Positions 1 through 12,018 are shown, counted from the first letter of the stretch. The stretch: 64,000 nucleotides of DNA from Turritopsis dohrnii (GCA_027922465.2 BQMF02000209.1:496001-560000), one strand, 5' to 3'. Numbers and translations: made by a program. The notes: a model not told the origin generated them from the sequence alone.

Positions 1-645
1 ATAACTACCATCAACGCAAATAAAAATGCTGTCCATACTAATCAGGGTAGAATTCAATTTAATACCACAAAAGAACTTATTTCGAACTTATTATGAAATG
101 AAGATATTCATGGTCATATGACATGATCTCTCTTATAATTTTTGCTGAGGAGTTAAAAAAAGTTATGAGTTATGAGAAGTTATTATGGACAAAGCTAAAA
201 ATTGGAAGACCTAAATGCAACTAATGTTTCCCCTTAAACAACTGAATATCAACAACTGCATCAATGTGTATAAGGTAAATTCATCATAATAAACGTATGA
301 TCTTCATTGCTGCAGAAGCTTGACATCCTTTTACACAGTAATATCATGGCAAACAATGTAATTCAACAGAACACAGCTTTTCGTAACTCGTATTAAACTA
401 TTTTACAACATCATACAATGAAATTTGTTTACAAGTTTACAAAAGAAGAAAAGAAAATTGTCAAACCTAATTTTAATACTACAGTCTAAGTATCAAAAAT
501 ACTTTGGGGTAGACTGCAAATAACTATTAAAAACAATCAAAATTTTTACTGTGTAGCATTTCAAATTAGGACAAGAGTTATTTTCCAAATAGAGACGGTC
601 TTAAAGTGACAATTTATAAAATTAAATTCAAGTATTCAGAATAAA
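1..645. other. AT-rich sequence, no gene recognised
   Basis: Only short random open frames and A/T runs are seen. No domain, repeat end or RNA gene was recognised. Confidence 0.5.
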
Positions 646-1400
646 CTAGCCGCCAAGGCGGCGTCGCTCGCCGCCATGATCAGCCTGCGTTGAGTTCATG
701 AACAATAAAATTAAGGAATTGGCAATGATAAGTGTGCCCATGTTGTAGAGCTCAACAAACTCGCCGTCCATGTCCACCTGCGTTGTGTCACCTCTCCCTA
801 AGAATTCACGAAAACTGAAATTTAGGAGTTGACAATAGAAAGTGTTGCCATCTTGTAGAAGTCGAAATTCTGAGCAAGAAAATGTAAAGGATCATATGTC
901 TATGACGCACCATTTCGGAGATATCATCGATCAAACGTTTTGATGACGTCACACACCCGTCCTCCAAATAAATTAGGCCCAAATTTTTCGTCACCCCATC
1001 ACCTGTATCGCCGACCCCAAAAAACGTCAGTTAACCCTATTGGTTACGGAGATAATTTTGATGACGTCGCTCGCCGCCCATGTTCAGGATGCGTGTCACC
1101 TCCCCCAAAGAGTTCACAAAAAATATGAAAGAGGCATGGAAAGAGGGGAATCAAGAAAAAATTTATAATTCAAGATTTATAATTTTTAAGAGGACGGGTC
1201 TGTGACGTCATCAAAATATTTGATCAACGATATCTTCGTAACTGTTGGTCGCAACGGAACAATCTCATACTTTTTTTTTGATCAGCTTTTCGAGTTCTAC
1301 AACATAGGTACACTTTCAGTTGCCAATTCCTTAATTTTATTTTTTGTAAAGTTAACGCAGGGTGAACATGAGCGGCGAGTGACGCCGCCTTGGCGGCTAG
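646..1400. mobile_element. Composite Helitron remnant with two opposed 3' ends
   Basis: Both edges are Helitron 3' ends of the second family seen in this window: a GC-rich hairpin followed by CTAG (GCCGCCTTGGCGGCTAG, read on the - strand at the left edge and on the + strand at the right edge). About 120 bp of subterminal sequence behind each end is also inverted (for example the 'GCCAATTCCTTAATTTTAT' stretch at 1321-1345 and its complement near 708-725). The interior holds further - strand fragments of the same family, including another 3'-proximal piece at about 1065-1110. It encodes nothing recognisable and looks like two or more Helitron fragments joined head to head. Confidence 0.65.
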
Positions 1401-1785
1401 TTTATTAATAAATACTGCATCTTTTTAAAATTGTTCCCGGAAATCTACTTTCTTATGTTTCATTGTTTAAAAATCTGGATCTCCATTCTTTTTCTGTTGG
1501 AAGTTTAAGGATACCTTTGCCTTTATTTAGACGACTTGTGCCACAATTGAGCACACAACAGTTCTCTCCATGTTTAAATATCATTATCGTAGGGAAAACT
1601 TTTATAAAAGGATTTTTCTTCATTTGATATAAATTTGAAGAATTTTATTTTTTCCTCTTTGATAACTATTGTATATTAAAGTTCCTGTTTCGTCATATTA
1701 TGTACGCTTGATATTTAAAGAAAAAAAGATTACGCAATTATTTGTAGTATTTCAAAGCCCGTATATTGTTCGTATACCAGGATTT
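1401..1785. other. AT-rich spacer, nothing recognised
   Basis: No coding signal or repeat boundary was found between the Helitron remnant and the start of the duplicated segment. Confidence 0.4.
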
Positions 1786-1869
1786 CGAGGGAGAATCGTC
1801 AAACGTACGACGCGCAAAAAACAAACACGACGAACGCAATAACTTCTCCGCTACCGCCCGCAATTAATT

Positions 1870-2955
1870 ATTTTTATTATTATTAAAATAAATATTTATA
1901 CAGGATGACTATTCCAGTACTAAATTACTGCTATCATATATGTACTGTTTATCTATAAGAATACAAGCATGAAAATAATCTAAAAGATAAGAAATAAAAG
2001 ATATTTTATTCTATACTCATATAAACACTGAAGATTTAAATATTCCTTGATCTTTGATTTAAAAGTATGAACAGTTTTTCAGTTCTTATTTCAAGTGGAA
2101 GCTGGTTGTACAGTTTTGTACCAGCAAAGGCTAGTGATCTACGATGCATTTCTAGCTTGACAGGTGGTAGTCTCAAGATGAAATGATTATTTCGAGTGTC
2201 TTTATTGTGGTCGACTGGCCTTAAACACTTCTTAACATATATACATGTCTTCACGTGTAGCCTGTTTTGAATGGGTTGCACGTAAGCATTATTAACGAGA
2301 CTTCTGCATCTGTTTTCGAGCGATGTAAACTGGGTTTTTTTGGGTCTCTGTCAATACGAGGTGAAGGCTGCCGCAATATATTATAATTGGAATAATCATC
2401 ATTTCGAAGACCTTCAGTTACTTTCGTAGTTAGTAGGTGTCTCATCTTACGTAGCAAATTGCTTCGAGTGGCTGCTCGTTTAAATTTTGACGCGAAATCT
2501 TCTTTTAAATTCAGAGTACTTTCCAAAACATTACCCAGGTAGACATAAATTTTTGTTATGTTTACTTTGTTTCCGTCGATCGTTAATGTTAGATTCTTAC
2601 TACCAATTCTTTTGGCAGTTCTGAACAGCAAAGCTTCGATTTCCCCTTTCTTCATGTTAATTACTAGCTCATTTTCTCTGCAGAAGCTTCACAGTGCTTC
2701 AAGATCTTGATTTAGACAGGCATTAATTGTATTGAAGTCCTTATTTGGGTAATAGAGGACAGTATCATCTGCATACTTCAGCAACGATGAAAAGGTTATC
2801 GAGTCTCTTAGGTCGCTGAAGAATATCAGAAACAACAATGGACCCAATATGGATCTTTGAGGGACATCACATGTTACTGGTTTCTCTTCAGATAGTTTTG
2901 AACCAATGCATATTTTTTGCCGTCGGTTGAACAAGTACGATGTGAACCATTCATA
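1870..2955 (-). pseudogene. Decayed CR1-like LINE reverse transcriptase (3' part)
   Basis: The - strand reads as the C-terminal half of a LINE reverse transcriptase broken by frameshifts and stops. Recognisable pieces are a degenerate 'VPQ.S.LGPLLFLIFF' block, the catalytic YADDT at about 2755-2775, the 'MKKGEIEALLF' palm segment, and the C-terminal 'FAGTKLYNQLPLEIR' block (about 2080-2140). All match the LINE at 4122-7634 in order and strand. The 3' end at 1870-1912 carries the same CCTGTATAAATAT motif followed by a TAA-rich tail. The upstream endonuclease region is missing. It is probably an old, 5'-truncated insertion. Confidence 0.85.
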
Positions 2956-3848
2956 TGATTATATAAACCGTGTATAGTTTCAATGCAAAAGATTAAACAA
3001 CCTAAAGGCTAGCTATTGGCATCTATTGGTAAATCTTAAACATATTAAACGAAAAAACTAAAGTAGTATTCATAGAAAAAATAATAAAATCATAGGTCGT
3101 GTATTTCATACAGTATTAAAATACAATCACTGAAGACGTTGTAGAATATATCACAATCTCCATCTTCACGATCAGCTGAACGTCACTTCCATGATTTATC
3201 TTTTGAATTGGTAAGTTAATAATTTCTAGTGAAAACTTTATGAATTTGAACTGGGATGTTCATGATATGATATATCATGCCTCGTTCTTTTAAAAAGCAG
3301 GGATGTTATTACGAAATGAGAAAGATTGCACTACGATTGATGAAATCACCCCTCTAATAAGCGTTACTCCTAAATTCAAAATTAATTTCATAAGCGCCCG
3401 TGCGGTTATTAGAAAATAAAAAATTTTCCTCAGCCTATATCTAGTTACTCTAAGCTTCGATACGAAATATCGGGAAATCGGAATTACTAGAATAATTTTT
3501 GACAAATGTTTTTTTTTAATTGAAACCAATGTGCAGTCTAGATATATATTATTCAATGATATCCGCACACAGTTTTTTTTTAGTTTTTCTTTTTTTTTCA
3601 TTGACTCGGATCGTGAAGAAGACGAAGGCGTAGAAATAGACTAGGTCTTCAAATATTATATTTTCTGAGATTTCTTCTGTTATCTGCATAGTTTTTAAAG
3701 AAAAAAGCATAGGAGAAGCGTTATTTTTTCATCTTTGATAATTTTGTTCTATAGATTTTCAAAACAATTTGATAACTTCCCCTTTTTTAAGCGCCCCCTC
3801 TAATAAGTCGTTAAAACTCAATGCTATATATTAAAACTGATTAATACT

Positions 3849-3873
3849 TATTATTATTATTATTATTATTATT
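3849..3873 (-). repeat. (TAA)n 3' tail of the LINE
   Basis: The run reads (TTA)n on the + strand, so (TAA)n at the LINE 3' end. CR1/L2-type LINEs commonly end in short microsatellite repeats rather than poly(A). Confidence 0.85.
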
Positions 3874-4121
3874 AGAATATTTATACAGGTACAAAACTTC
3901 AGTTCAGAACATAAAATTTATGTAAATAACTGCTATCAATGTCAGACCTGTGCTGAATTAGTAAATTAGTAAAAAATCATTATCTACAAATAAAATAAAT
4001 AAATAAATAAATAATTAAAATTTGCTGAAATATGCAATACAGGACTGAAGCTAAAACACATACAGTGCTATTCCCTATTGCATATCTTAGCAAGATAGAA
4101 TTTTGAAATGTATGTAAAAAC

Positions 4122-6450
4122 CTATGGTGTATAAAACTGTTTTATTTCTTTACAAAAAGCGTCATAATTCTCAATTTTTCTTAATCTCAAAGGAAGGTCG
4201 TTATAAAGTTTTGTACCAGAAAATTTAAAAGTAGTTTTTCCAAGCTCAAGCTTCGCTTTTGGGACTTTCAGAAGAAATCCTCCATTTCTAGTGTTTTCTC
4301 GATGGTTGTTTATCGCAAAGTAATCGGAAAAGTTCGTACATACATCACCACTCAAACATCTTTTGACCAAGCAACAGGCTTCTTTGTTGATTAAACTAAT
4401 GACAGATGGCACGCTAACTCCGGTAATTATTGTTGCCCTACGTTCTAGAGACGTCAACCTTTTCTTTTGAGTCTCACTGTGACATAATTTCACAGTACTG
4501 CGGTATGTTAACAGCGGTTGTATCATCATAGTGTAAATACTGTACGCAGATTCAACAGTCAGGTACGAGCGCAACCGTCTCAAAAGTTTCAGTCTTCCAC
4601 TTGCCTTCTTGTAAACTTTGTCAAAGTTTTTGTTGAAATTTAAATTTTGGTCGACAATGTTACCCAGATATTTATATTGAGAAACATTTTCAATTGGTTG
4701 CTGACGAAAAAAGACATCAAGATGTTTGTTGGTGTTCGAAAGTCTCTTCCCAGTACCGAAAATCATCGCTTCCGTCTTCCCCTTTCGTAGGTTGATAAAC
4801 AGTTCATTTTCATCGAAGTAGCTAGCTACGTTTTGAAGGTCAGCATTTAAAAACTCTTCAACTTTGTGCTTCCCGGCATTGTCAACATACATGACGGTAT
4901 CATCAGCATACATAATACAGCGACAGTTCTTCAGAATATCTGGAAAGCCGTTAAAGAAAATAAGAAATAGCAAAGGCCCAAGTATTGACCCTTGTGGTAC
5001 ACCTGATGTTAGTTGTTCACTTGTGGATTCGATGCCATCGATGCATACTATCTGGTTTCTGTTGAATAGATAGTTTGAAATCCATTCATATTCACCTCCA
5101 CAGATTCCATATTGACTGAGCTTGGACAATAGGACTCCATGTCCTACTGTGTCAAACGCTTTGGTAAGGTCGATATAAACCGCACCAACATATTTCCCCT
5201 CGTCGATACAGCTACGGATGTCATCAAACAGCAAGGTCGAAGCAAGCTTTGTGGAACGGTTACGACGATATCCAAATTGAAACTTGGTTAATAATTTGTT
5301 TTCTTCCAGAAACGACAAAAGCTGGCCGTGAGCTGCTCTTTCGAGGATTTTGGAAAATATTGGTAAAACCGAAATGGGTCGAAAATTTTCTGGTTTGCCA
5401 GGATCTCCACTTTTGTACACTGGAGTGATTTTGGCGTTCTTCCAGACAGTAGGAAAAACACTTGTTCGGAGGGAAAGATTTACAATGAAAGCTAAAGGCT
5501 GTGAGAGAGTTTTTGCACAGTCTTTAATCATGCATGCAGGAAGTCCATCGATGCCTGTTGCTTTTTTCCTTTTCATAGATTTTAGTTGTTTCTCGACGAA
5601 GAGTCTTGAGACGTACGAGAAAGCCAATGTCTTGTCGGTTTTTCGTGGTTGAGCGTTGTGTGGCTTCCAGATGTAGCTTGAAAGCCAAATAGTTTTAGAT
5701 TTTAATTTCGTGACGACTGTTGCAAAGTATTTCGAAAATGTATTCACCCTTTCTCGTGTTTCAGACTTTTGCATAGAGGGAAGTGACGATTTCGTCTTTG
5801 ATGGAAAAACAGATTTGATTGACTCCCAGAACTTCTGAGGGTTTTTCTTGTTTTTTTCAATGAGATCACGATGATATTTCCGCTTAGCTTCCTGTATTTT
5901 TCCGTTACATTTATTCCTCGCTTGCTTGTACGCTTCCCAGTCGATGTCTGTTTTTGTATTCTTTGCTTTTCTGTAAAGTGTATTTTTGTAATCAATCAAT
6001 TGTTTGATATCCTTTCGAAGCCAGGGAGAAGGCTTTCCTTTGACGGTCTTGTTTCGAATTGGAGCATGTCGGTCAAAAATGTCTTTTAAAGTTGATGTGA
6101 AAAAATTTGCAGCAATGTTGACGTCATTGCACTGATATAAGACGTTCCACTTAATTTGTCGAGTTTCTGCAATTAGATCTTCAGGGACATAATTTTTGTA
6201 ATCACGACATCGTACAGTTTTTGATTGATATTTGATATTGTGCATTTTTCTGATGCAACCGATAAGTTCATGATCGCCTATTGAAAGGGACTCAGTTATT
6301 ACATTTTTAATTGTTGATGGATTATTTGTTAAAACGATGTCAATGAGTGTTTCTGTTTCTTTTGTGACACGAGTCGGTTGTTCAATCATCTGTTCAAAGC
6401 TGTTAATATCGATAATTGACTTTAAATCTTTATTATCGTTTTTATTCAAG
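4122..6450 (-). CDS. LINE ORF2, C-terminal part: end of endonuclease and reverse transcriptase
   Basis: An open frame of about 775 codons, with no internal stop, lies 5'->3' on the - strand and ends at 4122. It opens with the end of the endonuclease domain (TETLIDIVLTN and GDHELIG, the last catalytic His block). The reverse transcriptase follows: ITPVYKSGD..NFRPISVLP, the FQFGYRRNRST fingers block, the IDLTKAFD Asp motif, GVPQGSILGPLLF (about 4980-5020 on +), catalytic YADDT (about 4895-4910) and the KTEAMIF segment. No RNase H domain follows, and the thumb region ends at TKLYNDLP. The apparent TTG start next to the MITE is an artefact: the frame continues upstream at 7069. Role: nicking of target DNA and target-primed reverse transcription of its own RNA. 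Confidence 0.92.
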
Positions 6451-6452
6451 TA

Positions 6453-7068
6453 CAGTGTGTATCAAAATGTTTTATCCACCAACTTTCAAGGCGCATATCT
6501 CATTAAATGTCTGATAAAATATTGTGAATTTTATATCACAAGAAAGAGCTTTTCATGCTCTATCCGTTAATATAAAATGTTTGCCAAAATATATGTTCTT
6601 CGAAAAGATATTGAAGGAAAACTCAACGATTTGGCTCACTAAATTCTTAAAAGTCAATTAACTGACTTGCTAATGACTTTTTAATGGTGTAATTTTCTTT
6701 TGTTGTGCTGATGAAACCTTTAGAAAATTTTAAGTATAGCTTTGCGTATTAATTTCCCATAATAACTGATCTTAAAAATTTCGAATAAAATTTTTTTACT
6801 GTGTGATGGTTTTTAATTTTTTTTATTGTGTTTACAAATGACCTTCATTGTAAAATGAGTTAATTGACTTTTAAGAATTTAATGAACCATATCGTTGAGT
6901 TTTTCTTCAATATCTTTTCGAAGAACAAATATTTTGTCAAACATTTTATATTAATGGATAGAGCATGAAAAGCTCTTTCTTGTGATATAAAATTCACAAT
7001 ATTTTATTAGACATGTAATGAGATATGCGCCTTGAAAGTTGGTGGATAAGATATTTTGATACACACTG
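6453..7068. mobile_element. 616-bp Tc1/mariner-like MITE with ~210-bp inverted repeats, inserted in the LINE ORF
   Basis: The ends read CAGTGTGTATCAAAAT...ATTTTGATACACACTG, flanked by TA on both sides (6451-6452 and 7069-7070). The inverted repeats run about 6453-6664 and 6858-7068 and are nearly identical; the core is about 190 bp and non-coding. TA duplication plus a CAGTG start fits the Tc1/mariner superfamily. Removing the element with one TA restores the LINE reading frame exactly. Confidence 0.9.
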
Positions 7069-7634
7069 TAGTTTGCATTGAAATCTCCCAAGATAATTAC
7101 TTCTTTATGCTTTTGTTGTGATAATTTTAAAGTGTCATTAAATGCCGTATTGAAGTCTCTTGACAAATATTTTGATGAATTTGGGGGTCTGTAGTAACAA
7201 GCTATGAGAAAAGATTTTGCTTGCTGAGGAAAGATTTCTAGCCATAAACATTCATTTGACTTATGTTCGTAATCAAGTCTTCGTTTCCATTTTAGCCCCT
7301 TTTTCACGTAAATTCCAACTCCTCCTCCAGTTCCGTTCATTCTGTTTCTTGACACAAATTCATACCCCTCGATTTCATAGAGATTATTAATGTTCTCATT
7401 ATCTTTTATGTGCGTCTCAGAGCAGCAAAAAATGTCTGTTTTGTGATGTGTGTACAAAAATTTCTGTATCAATGCTAAATTACACAACAAACCTCTGACA
7501 TTTTGATGTAGAATTTTTAGTCCTTTTTGCTTCATAAATCCATTTGTTGATTTATCTTTATCTTGTGTAAAAGAAGCAGCACTTCCAGGCAACAACAAAA
7601 ATAAAAGCACGAGCATGACCGTACGCACCGCCAT
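7069..7634 (-). CDS. LINE ORF2, N-terminal part: signal-like N-terminus and AP endonuclease
   Basis: The frame starts at ATG 7634 (- strand) and runs into the MITE. It begins with a hydrophobic, signal-peptide-like stretch (about residues 1-21, including LVLLFLLLP). The endonuclease domain follows: LKILHQNVRGL, the catalytic-Glu motif CCSETHIK, GGGVGIYVK, CYYRPPNS and the catalytic VIILGDFNANY. The frame then enters the MITE; across the excised TA the next codons are those of the CDS ending at 4122, giving one protein of about 965 residues, a usual length for CR1-like ORF2. The start ATG lies inside AAGATGGCGG, a YY1-type motif. The chance that the hydrophobic N-terminus is a by-product of the 5' leader cannot be excluded. 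Confidence 0.88.
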
Positions 7635-8124
7635 CTTGAATTGGTGTAAATAACAATCAACCGTTATTTTTTATTTTTATCGGCTACAGTTGCTTTTCCA
7701 CCACAATATCAGATAACTAATAAATAATATGTAACGTGTAACAAACGAAAGTGCAAAGGACAAAAACACTTCTTCTCGTTTGGCCAGTGTTGCTAAAAGT
7801 AAGTTGCTGAATGTGTGACGATTATATTACTCTATGCACATTAATTAGTTTTTAAGTAACAAGTTCTTAAATTTTCGAGCAAGAAACAAAAGCACAAAAT
7901 GGATAAAACACTTTGAATTGTAATGTTTTGATAACACGACTTTTTACTAACAAAGTTTCATTCATCGCTCCTCTACTCTCTGGAATTCTTTATCACAGTC
8001 TGTTTTTCCTTCTCATTATAATCTTCAACACTTTAAATGCAATGTTCATCGCCACCTTTCTTCCTTGTACCTTAATACACATTAGTGGTTTTAATCCTTG
8101 TATTGAGCGATTAATTATATAAAA

Positions 8125-8280
8125 AAAGTGGAATTTGACGTTAGTTATTGTTATGATCACGGGGAGCCATACTGTTGATCGTAGTGTAACTTTCCAATAC
8201 ATTTTACAGATACACTTTTCAGTTGCGATTGTGTAACCAAAATTTTCGTCACGGCGTTTGCACCAAGGAAGGCAATAAAA
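8125..8280 (+). mobile_element. Helitron relic (first family, internally deleted)
   Basis: The block TTATGATCACGGGGA...CACTTTTCAGTTGCGATT...TTTTCGTCACGG matches in order the interior and 3' part of Helitron units 2 and 3 (12,595-12,905 and 13,160-13,480) with the middle missing. No terminal CTAG or 5' TC end remains. Confidence 0.5.
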
Positions 8281-9071
8281 TCAAAGCGAAGGACTTTTGA
8301 AAATTTGTTATTGTTCAGGCGATGAATTTTAATCGAAGCAGTGGGGACCAAGCTTTAATAAAACATTTAACGACTGAAATGAATAATAATAATAATAATA
8401 ATGATATATTTCACAGTATCTCCAAAATTTTACAATTGGCTCTTCACCTGGAAATTGAGAAGATTATGTATATGCAGCGTCTAAAAAATATCGTATATTA
8501 AAAAAAAATTAGAGAGACAGTCGTAGTATGGGACGTGGCTAGGTGTGGATAAGGTGAAGGTAGAGTAGAACCAGATAGTCGTAAACCAAAAAGAATGTCG
8601 ACTGAAGTTATGAAAACTAGGAAATGGGACATGACTAAACCTAAGGACTAACGTAATGTAAACCGATGTGTAGGACCAAATTGAGGTTAGAACCGAATAT
8701 TAGAAAAAAAAGAAAAACTGTTAATATATATAAACTTATAAATTAATTCCTCCATGGCAGTAAAGATAGAACTTGGACTCAAAAAGCAATCTAAAACCTA
8801 AAATAGGACTAGATGAAGGTAAGGAGATATGATAAAGGAATATTGATAGCAAATGGAAATATAAAACGTCCAAAATAACTCCCAAAAGTAGTAAAAGGTC
8901 ATAAAATAATAAGAATTTGATGAAATAATATTAAAAAGTAGCCTTTCATGCATTATGTTTAGCATAGAGCTTTGGTATGTCATTATCTATTTTGAATAAA
9001 CAAGTGATCTGAAATTCGAACGGAAATAGATGATGGAGAATCGCGTGGAAATAGATAATATCATTATATTA
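8281..9071. other. AT-rich stretch with an (AAT)n microsatellite, no gene
   Basis: A short (AAT)n run lies at about 8383-8402. The rest shows no domain, repeat boundary or RNA gene that I recognise. Confidence 0.45.
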
Positions 9072-9629
9072 TGAGGGATGATCGTCAAACGTAGGCCGCG
9101 CAAAAGACAAACACGACGAATCCAATAACTCCCCCACTACCGCCCGCAGTTAATAAGGTAACCAATTGCTTTTTTAATATTATTGAAAATACAAGTTTTA
9201 CTAAATGCCGTATTATTCAAAAAGAATTTTATTTGACGGTATATTATAAGTAAATTAATGTCCTACTTCGTCCTACGTCCTACGAGAAGTTAACACAACA
9301 AGTTCCGTGTATAGTTGTATAGTGCAGTTGTATAATAGTTTCAATACAAAAAATTAGAGAACCTAAATGCTAGCTATTAGCATCTATTGGTTCATCTTAA
9401 ACATATTAAAAGAAAAACCTAAAGTCGTATTCATAGAAAAAATAATAAAATCGAAGGTCGTGTATTTCATACATTATTAAAATACAATCACAGAAGATAT
9501 TGTAGAATACATCCCAATCTCCATTTTAGCGATCAGGTAGACGCTGGTAAGTTAATACTTAGTGCTAAAAGTTTTATTGATTTGGACTGGGATGTTCATG
9601 ATATGATATATCATGCTTTGGCATTACTA

Positions 9630-9816
9630 CAATCCCGAACAAAATATTGTGGCAATAAGCACAAAATCCACGTCATGAGGCCCCCCTTTCCCCCACCATC
9701 AATGTTATCAATGTTATCAATGGCTGGACACAACTCAAAACATTGATGCAGGGGGAGGGGGTATTTGAATTCTTCATGAAAAACATCAGTTTTGCCACAA
9801 TTTTTGTCCGGGATTG
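9630..9816. mobile_element. 187-bp TA-flanked MITE
   Basis: Inverted ends CAATCCCGAACAAAATATTG...CAATTTTTGTCCGGGATTG are flanked by TA (9628-9629 and 9817-9818). TA duplications and short size suggest a non-autonomous Tc1/mariner-type element. No coding capacity. Confidence 0.75.
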
Positions 9817-10321
9817 TAGAATGGTTTTTGAAAGAAAAACAAATGTTTTTTTTGAGTTTTTATTTCTATCTTTGTGAACAAGAGGGATATTTACGAGTCG
9901 AAGATCCCAATCTTCTCATTGACTCGGATCTCAGAAGATAAAAGCATGGAAGACGTGTTATTTTTTCACCTTTGATAATTTGGTTCTAAAGATTTTCAAA
10001 ACAATTTAGGATCCCTTTAATATCGTTAAAACTCCTTTAATCCGACTTTTTTTATTTCAAATGCTATTTATTAAAAACTGATTAATACTTAAGTAAAAAT
10101 TAACTGTTGTTTTCTATGTGTATTGGCTACAGTTGCTTTTTCACCACAATATCTTATTATAATAATCCGCGATTGTGCATCCCACTTTTATTTTAGAGAG
10201 TGATATATTTGTTTTTTTTTCACGGTCAAATCCTTCTTATTTTTTCCCTTTTCGTCGTAAAACCACGCCAAAGCGAGAGTGATTTTTTTGATTTTTCGCG
10301 ATTAGTATATGCTCCTCCGTT

Positions 10322-10539
10322 TTGTTATTTTTGGCTTGCGCAGTGGAAATCAGCCGAAAAACGTCTTTGGAGGAGTGCGAGCAATGCAATGTTAATCGTT
10401 CGAAATTTGTCAACGATCATTTCGTGAGCAAGAAACTTCGCGAAGAAGACGTGTTTCTTTTTGTATACGAATATTTTGATTTAAATTTGATTGTTTTAGG
10501 CAGCAAATCGACGAAAGAACTGACGAAGAAACACAGGTT
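10322..10539 (+). other. Exon-like open stretch in Helitron cargo, unrecognised
   Basis: An open frame runs about 72 codons to a GT (CACAG|GTTTGT) without an ATG. The peptide is charged and fairly cysteine-rich (EECEQCN, KKLREEDVF). I recognise no family. It may be a captured exon fragment or chance. Confidence 0.25.
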
Positions 10540-11894
10540 TGTATGCACGAAGGTATTGTTATACGTTTTATTATCGGGTAGCACGTGTAAGTGAGTTAGT
10601 TGTTTGTTTACAATGAAAAATCATATTTAGATATACAGAAGAAGTGCAGTGAAGTTTTTAAAAATTAGCTGCAGAAAGATCGAACGAACAAAAGGTATTA
10701 TTATAAGACTTTTATTTTTGATTAATAAAAGAACAAGTTAGGTACATGTATTTGTATTCAAATGTATTTAAATGTTTGTTTACGTTTTAGTTATCAAATA
10801 TCGCTATACAGAAGAAAGTGTAGTGAAGAAATGCAGAACAAAATGATGTTTATTTACACAGTAAGGAATGGTTTTAATTTAGTTTTGAAAGATTAAATAC
10901 TATAACTTTGAATAGATATCTTATTATATGAGTTCTTTCGTTTAGTTTATACGCTACTGGATGAAAAACGAAGACGAGAGTAATTTGTTTTGGTAACGCG
11001 CGCTATTATTATTTTTATAGTTAGCAAAGAAGATTTGATTTGATTTATTTATTTACAGATCAATTAAAAATGGTCCCACAGCTATGACTGTTTTCCTTTC
11101 TCATGGCTGTGGAAGTAGGGAACGTGTTATGCTGTCAAATTGTATCTATTGACGATGTTTGATGCTTTGTCTGCATGCCTTTCTGCCAGCCATTTATGCC
11201 TTTTGTTTTGGTTTGCTTAAATATGGTTGCAGTAGTAGTAAGTATTGTAGCTGTTCTTTACTGAAATCTTTTTCTTTTAGGTCAGAAAAGAAAAAGTGTA
11301 GCTATTTATAAACGAAATTTATAAATGTATAAATAAAACACATGGTATGTTGAGAAGGTTATTTAAGAGAAGAATGGATTATGTATTTCATTGCGATTGT
11401 ACTACAAAAAAGAAGCATTGCTGGGGTATATTTTTCTTCAGTTTCTATATTTGTTTACGGCATTCATTATTTTGTGTTATGTTAATTGCTACATACATAC
11501 TTGCTAGGTATATAAGTTTAGCATTATGTTTTTATTTGTTGCTTTTAATATCTTCTGGGTATTCAATTATGGTTTTGGTCAAAGTAGGGCATTTTGTTGT
11601 GTCAATTATTTTTATTAATTTGATGTTTGGTTGTGTATGCCAGGTAAAAGTCTTTATTCTGTTCAGCTCCAGTGTTGAGTGAACCCGTATTGACTCACAG
11701 TATCGGTTGACTTTATAGACCAAATTTTGTTTTTAATTGTTATCTTTAGGATAAATGCGTACTTGAATTTTCTTTTTGTTTTTTCTTTCTTTTTGTTTTA
11801 TTTTTTATTTCAATATTGTTATAGCATGATTAGGTTTTCGGTATTACAATTCAAGTATTAATTTTTTAGGTAATAATAAAAAAAGCATAAAGAA

Positions 11895-12018
11895 ATGAAA
11901 CTCATGGTTTTAATCATGACGTTGATGGTTTTGGGAAGAACAGACTACATATCATTTCAAAAATTCATTAATGGTTGCAGTCGAGTAGTAACTTTGGAAC
12001 AAAAGAAAAAGTTGGAAG
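11895..12018 (+). CDS. Putative first coding exon (signal peptide) of the astacin gene, inside Helitron cargo
   Basis: ATG at 11,895 opens MKLMVLIMTLMVLG, a typical signal-peptide core, and runs 41 codons plus one base to a donor GAAG|GTATCA. An acceptor-like TTTTTTAG lies just upstream at about 11,869, so a non-coding 5' exon is possible. Joined to the exon at 21,480 it keeps phase 1 and continues a leucine-rich helix (KKKLE then GKITSLVEEVE). The exon lies within Helitron unit 1, 9.5 kb before the next exon. Alternatives: a captured piece of an unrelated gene (phase would match by chance one time in three). Confidence 0.55.

Larger units (their letters stand above)
3849..7645 (-). mobile_element. 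CR1-like non-LTR retrotransposon, near full length, split by a MITE
   Basis: The element lies on the - strand. Its 3' end is a pure (TAA)n run (3849-3873 on +) next to CCTGTATAAATAT. Its 5' end falls about 10 bp before the ORF start, judged from the uninterrupted copy of the target at about 10090-10115. It encodes an apurinic-type endonuclease plus reverse transcriptase in one frame, interrupted only by the MITE at 6453-7068. The domain order, lack of RNase H and microsatellite-like 3' tail fit the CR1/L2/Rex group of the Jockey superfamily. No clear target-site duplication was identified. Confidence 0.85.
1786..7945. repeat. Dispersed segment, copy A (interrupted by two LINEs)
   Basis: Blocks at about 1786-1868, 2960-3290, 3640-3848 and 7656-7945 are collinear with 9072-9155, 9300-9620, 9900-10095 and 10110-10151 plus 13544-13790. 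Diagnostic shared strings include CGTCAAACGTA, 'TGATATGATATATCATGC'-like sequence and GTAAGTTGCTGAATGTG. Copy A is interrupted by a decayed LINE (1870-2955) and a nearly intact LINE (about 3849-7645), while copy B carries a Helitron. The identity of the parental repeat is not recognised. Confidence 0.7.

Noticed and set aside
3290..3601. 103-residue - strand open frame
   Set aside because: Lysine-rich translation of AT-rich repeat sequence, not preserved in copy B.
11347..11682. 111-residue hydrophobic open frame in Helitron cargo
   Set aside because: Composition follows the T-rich DNA; no domain or splice logic, probably chance.
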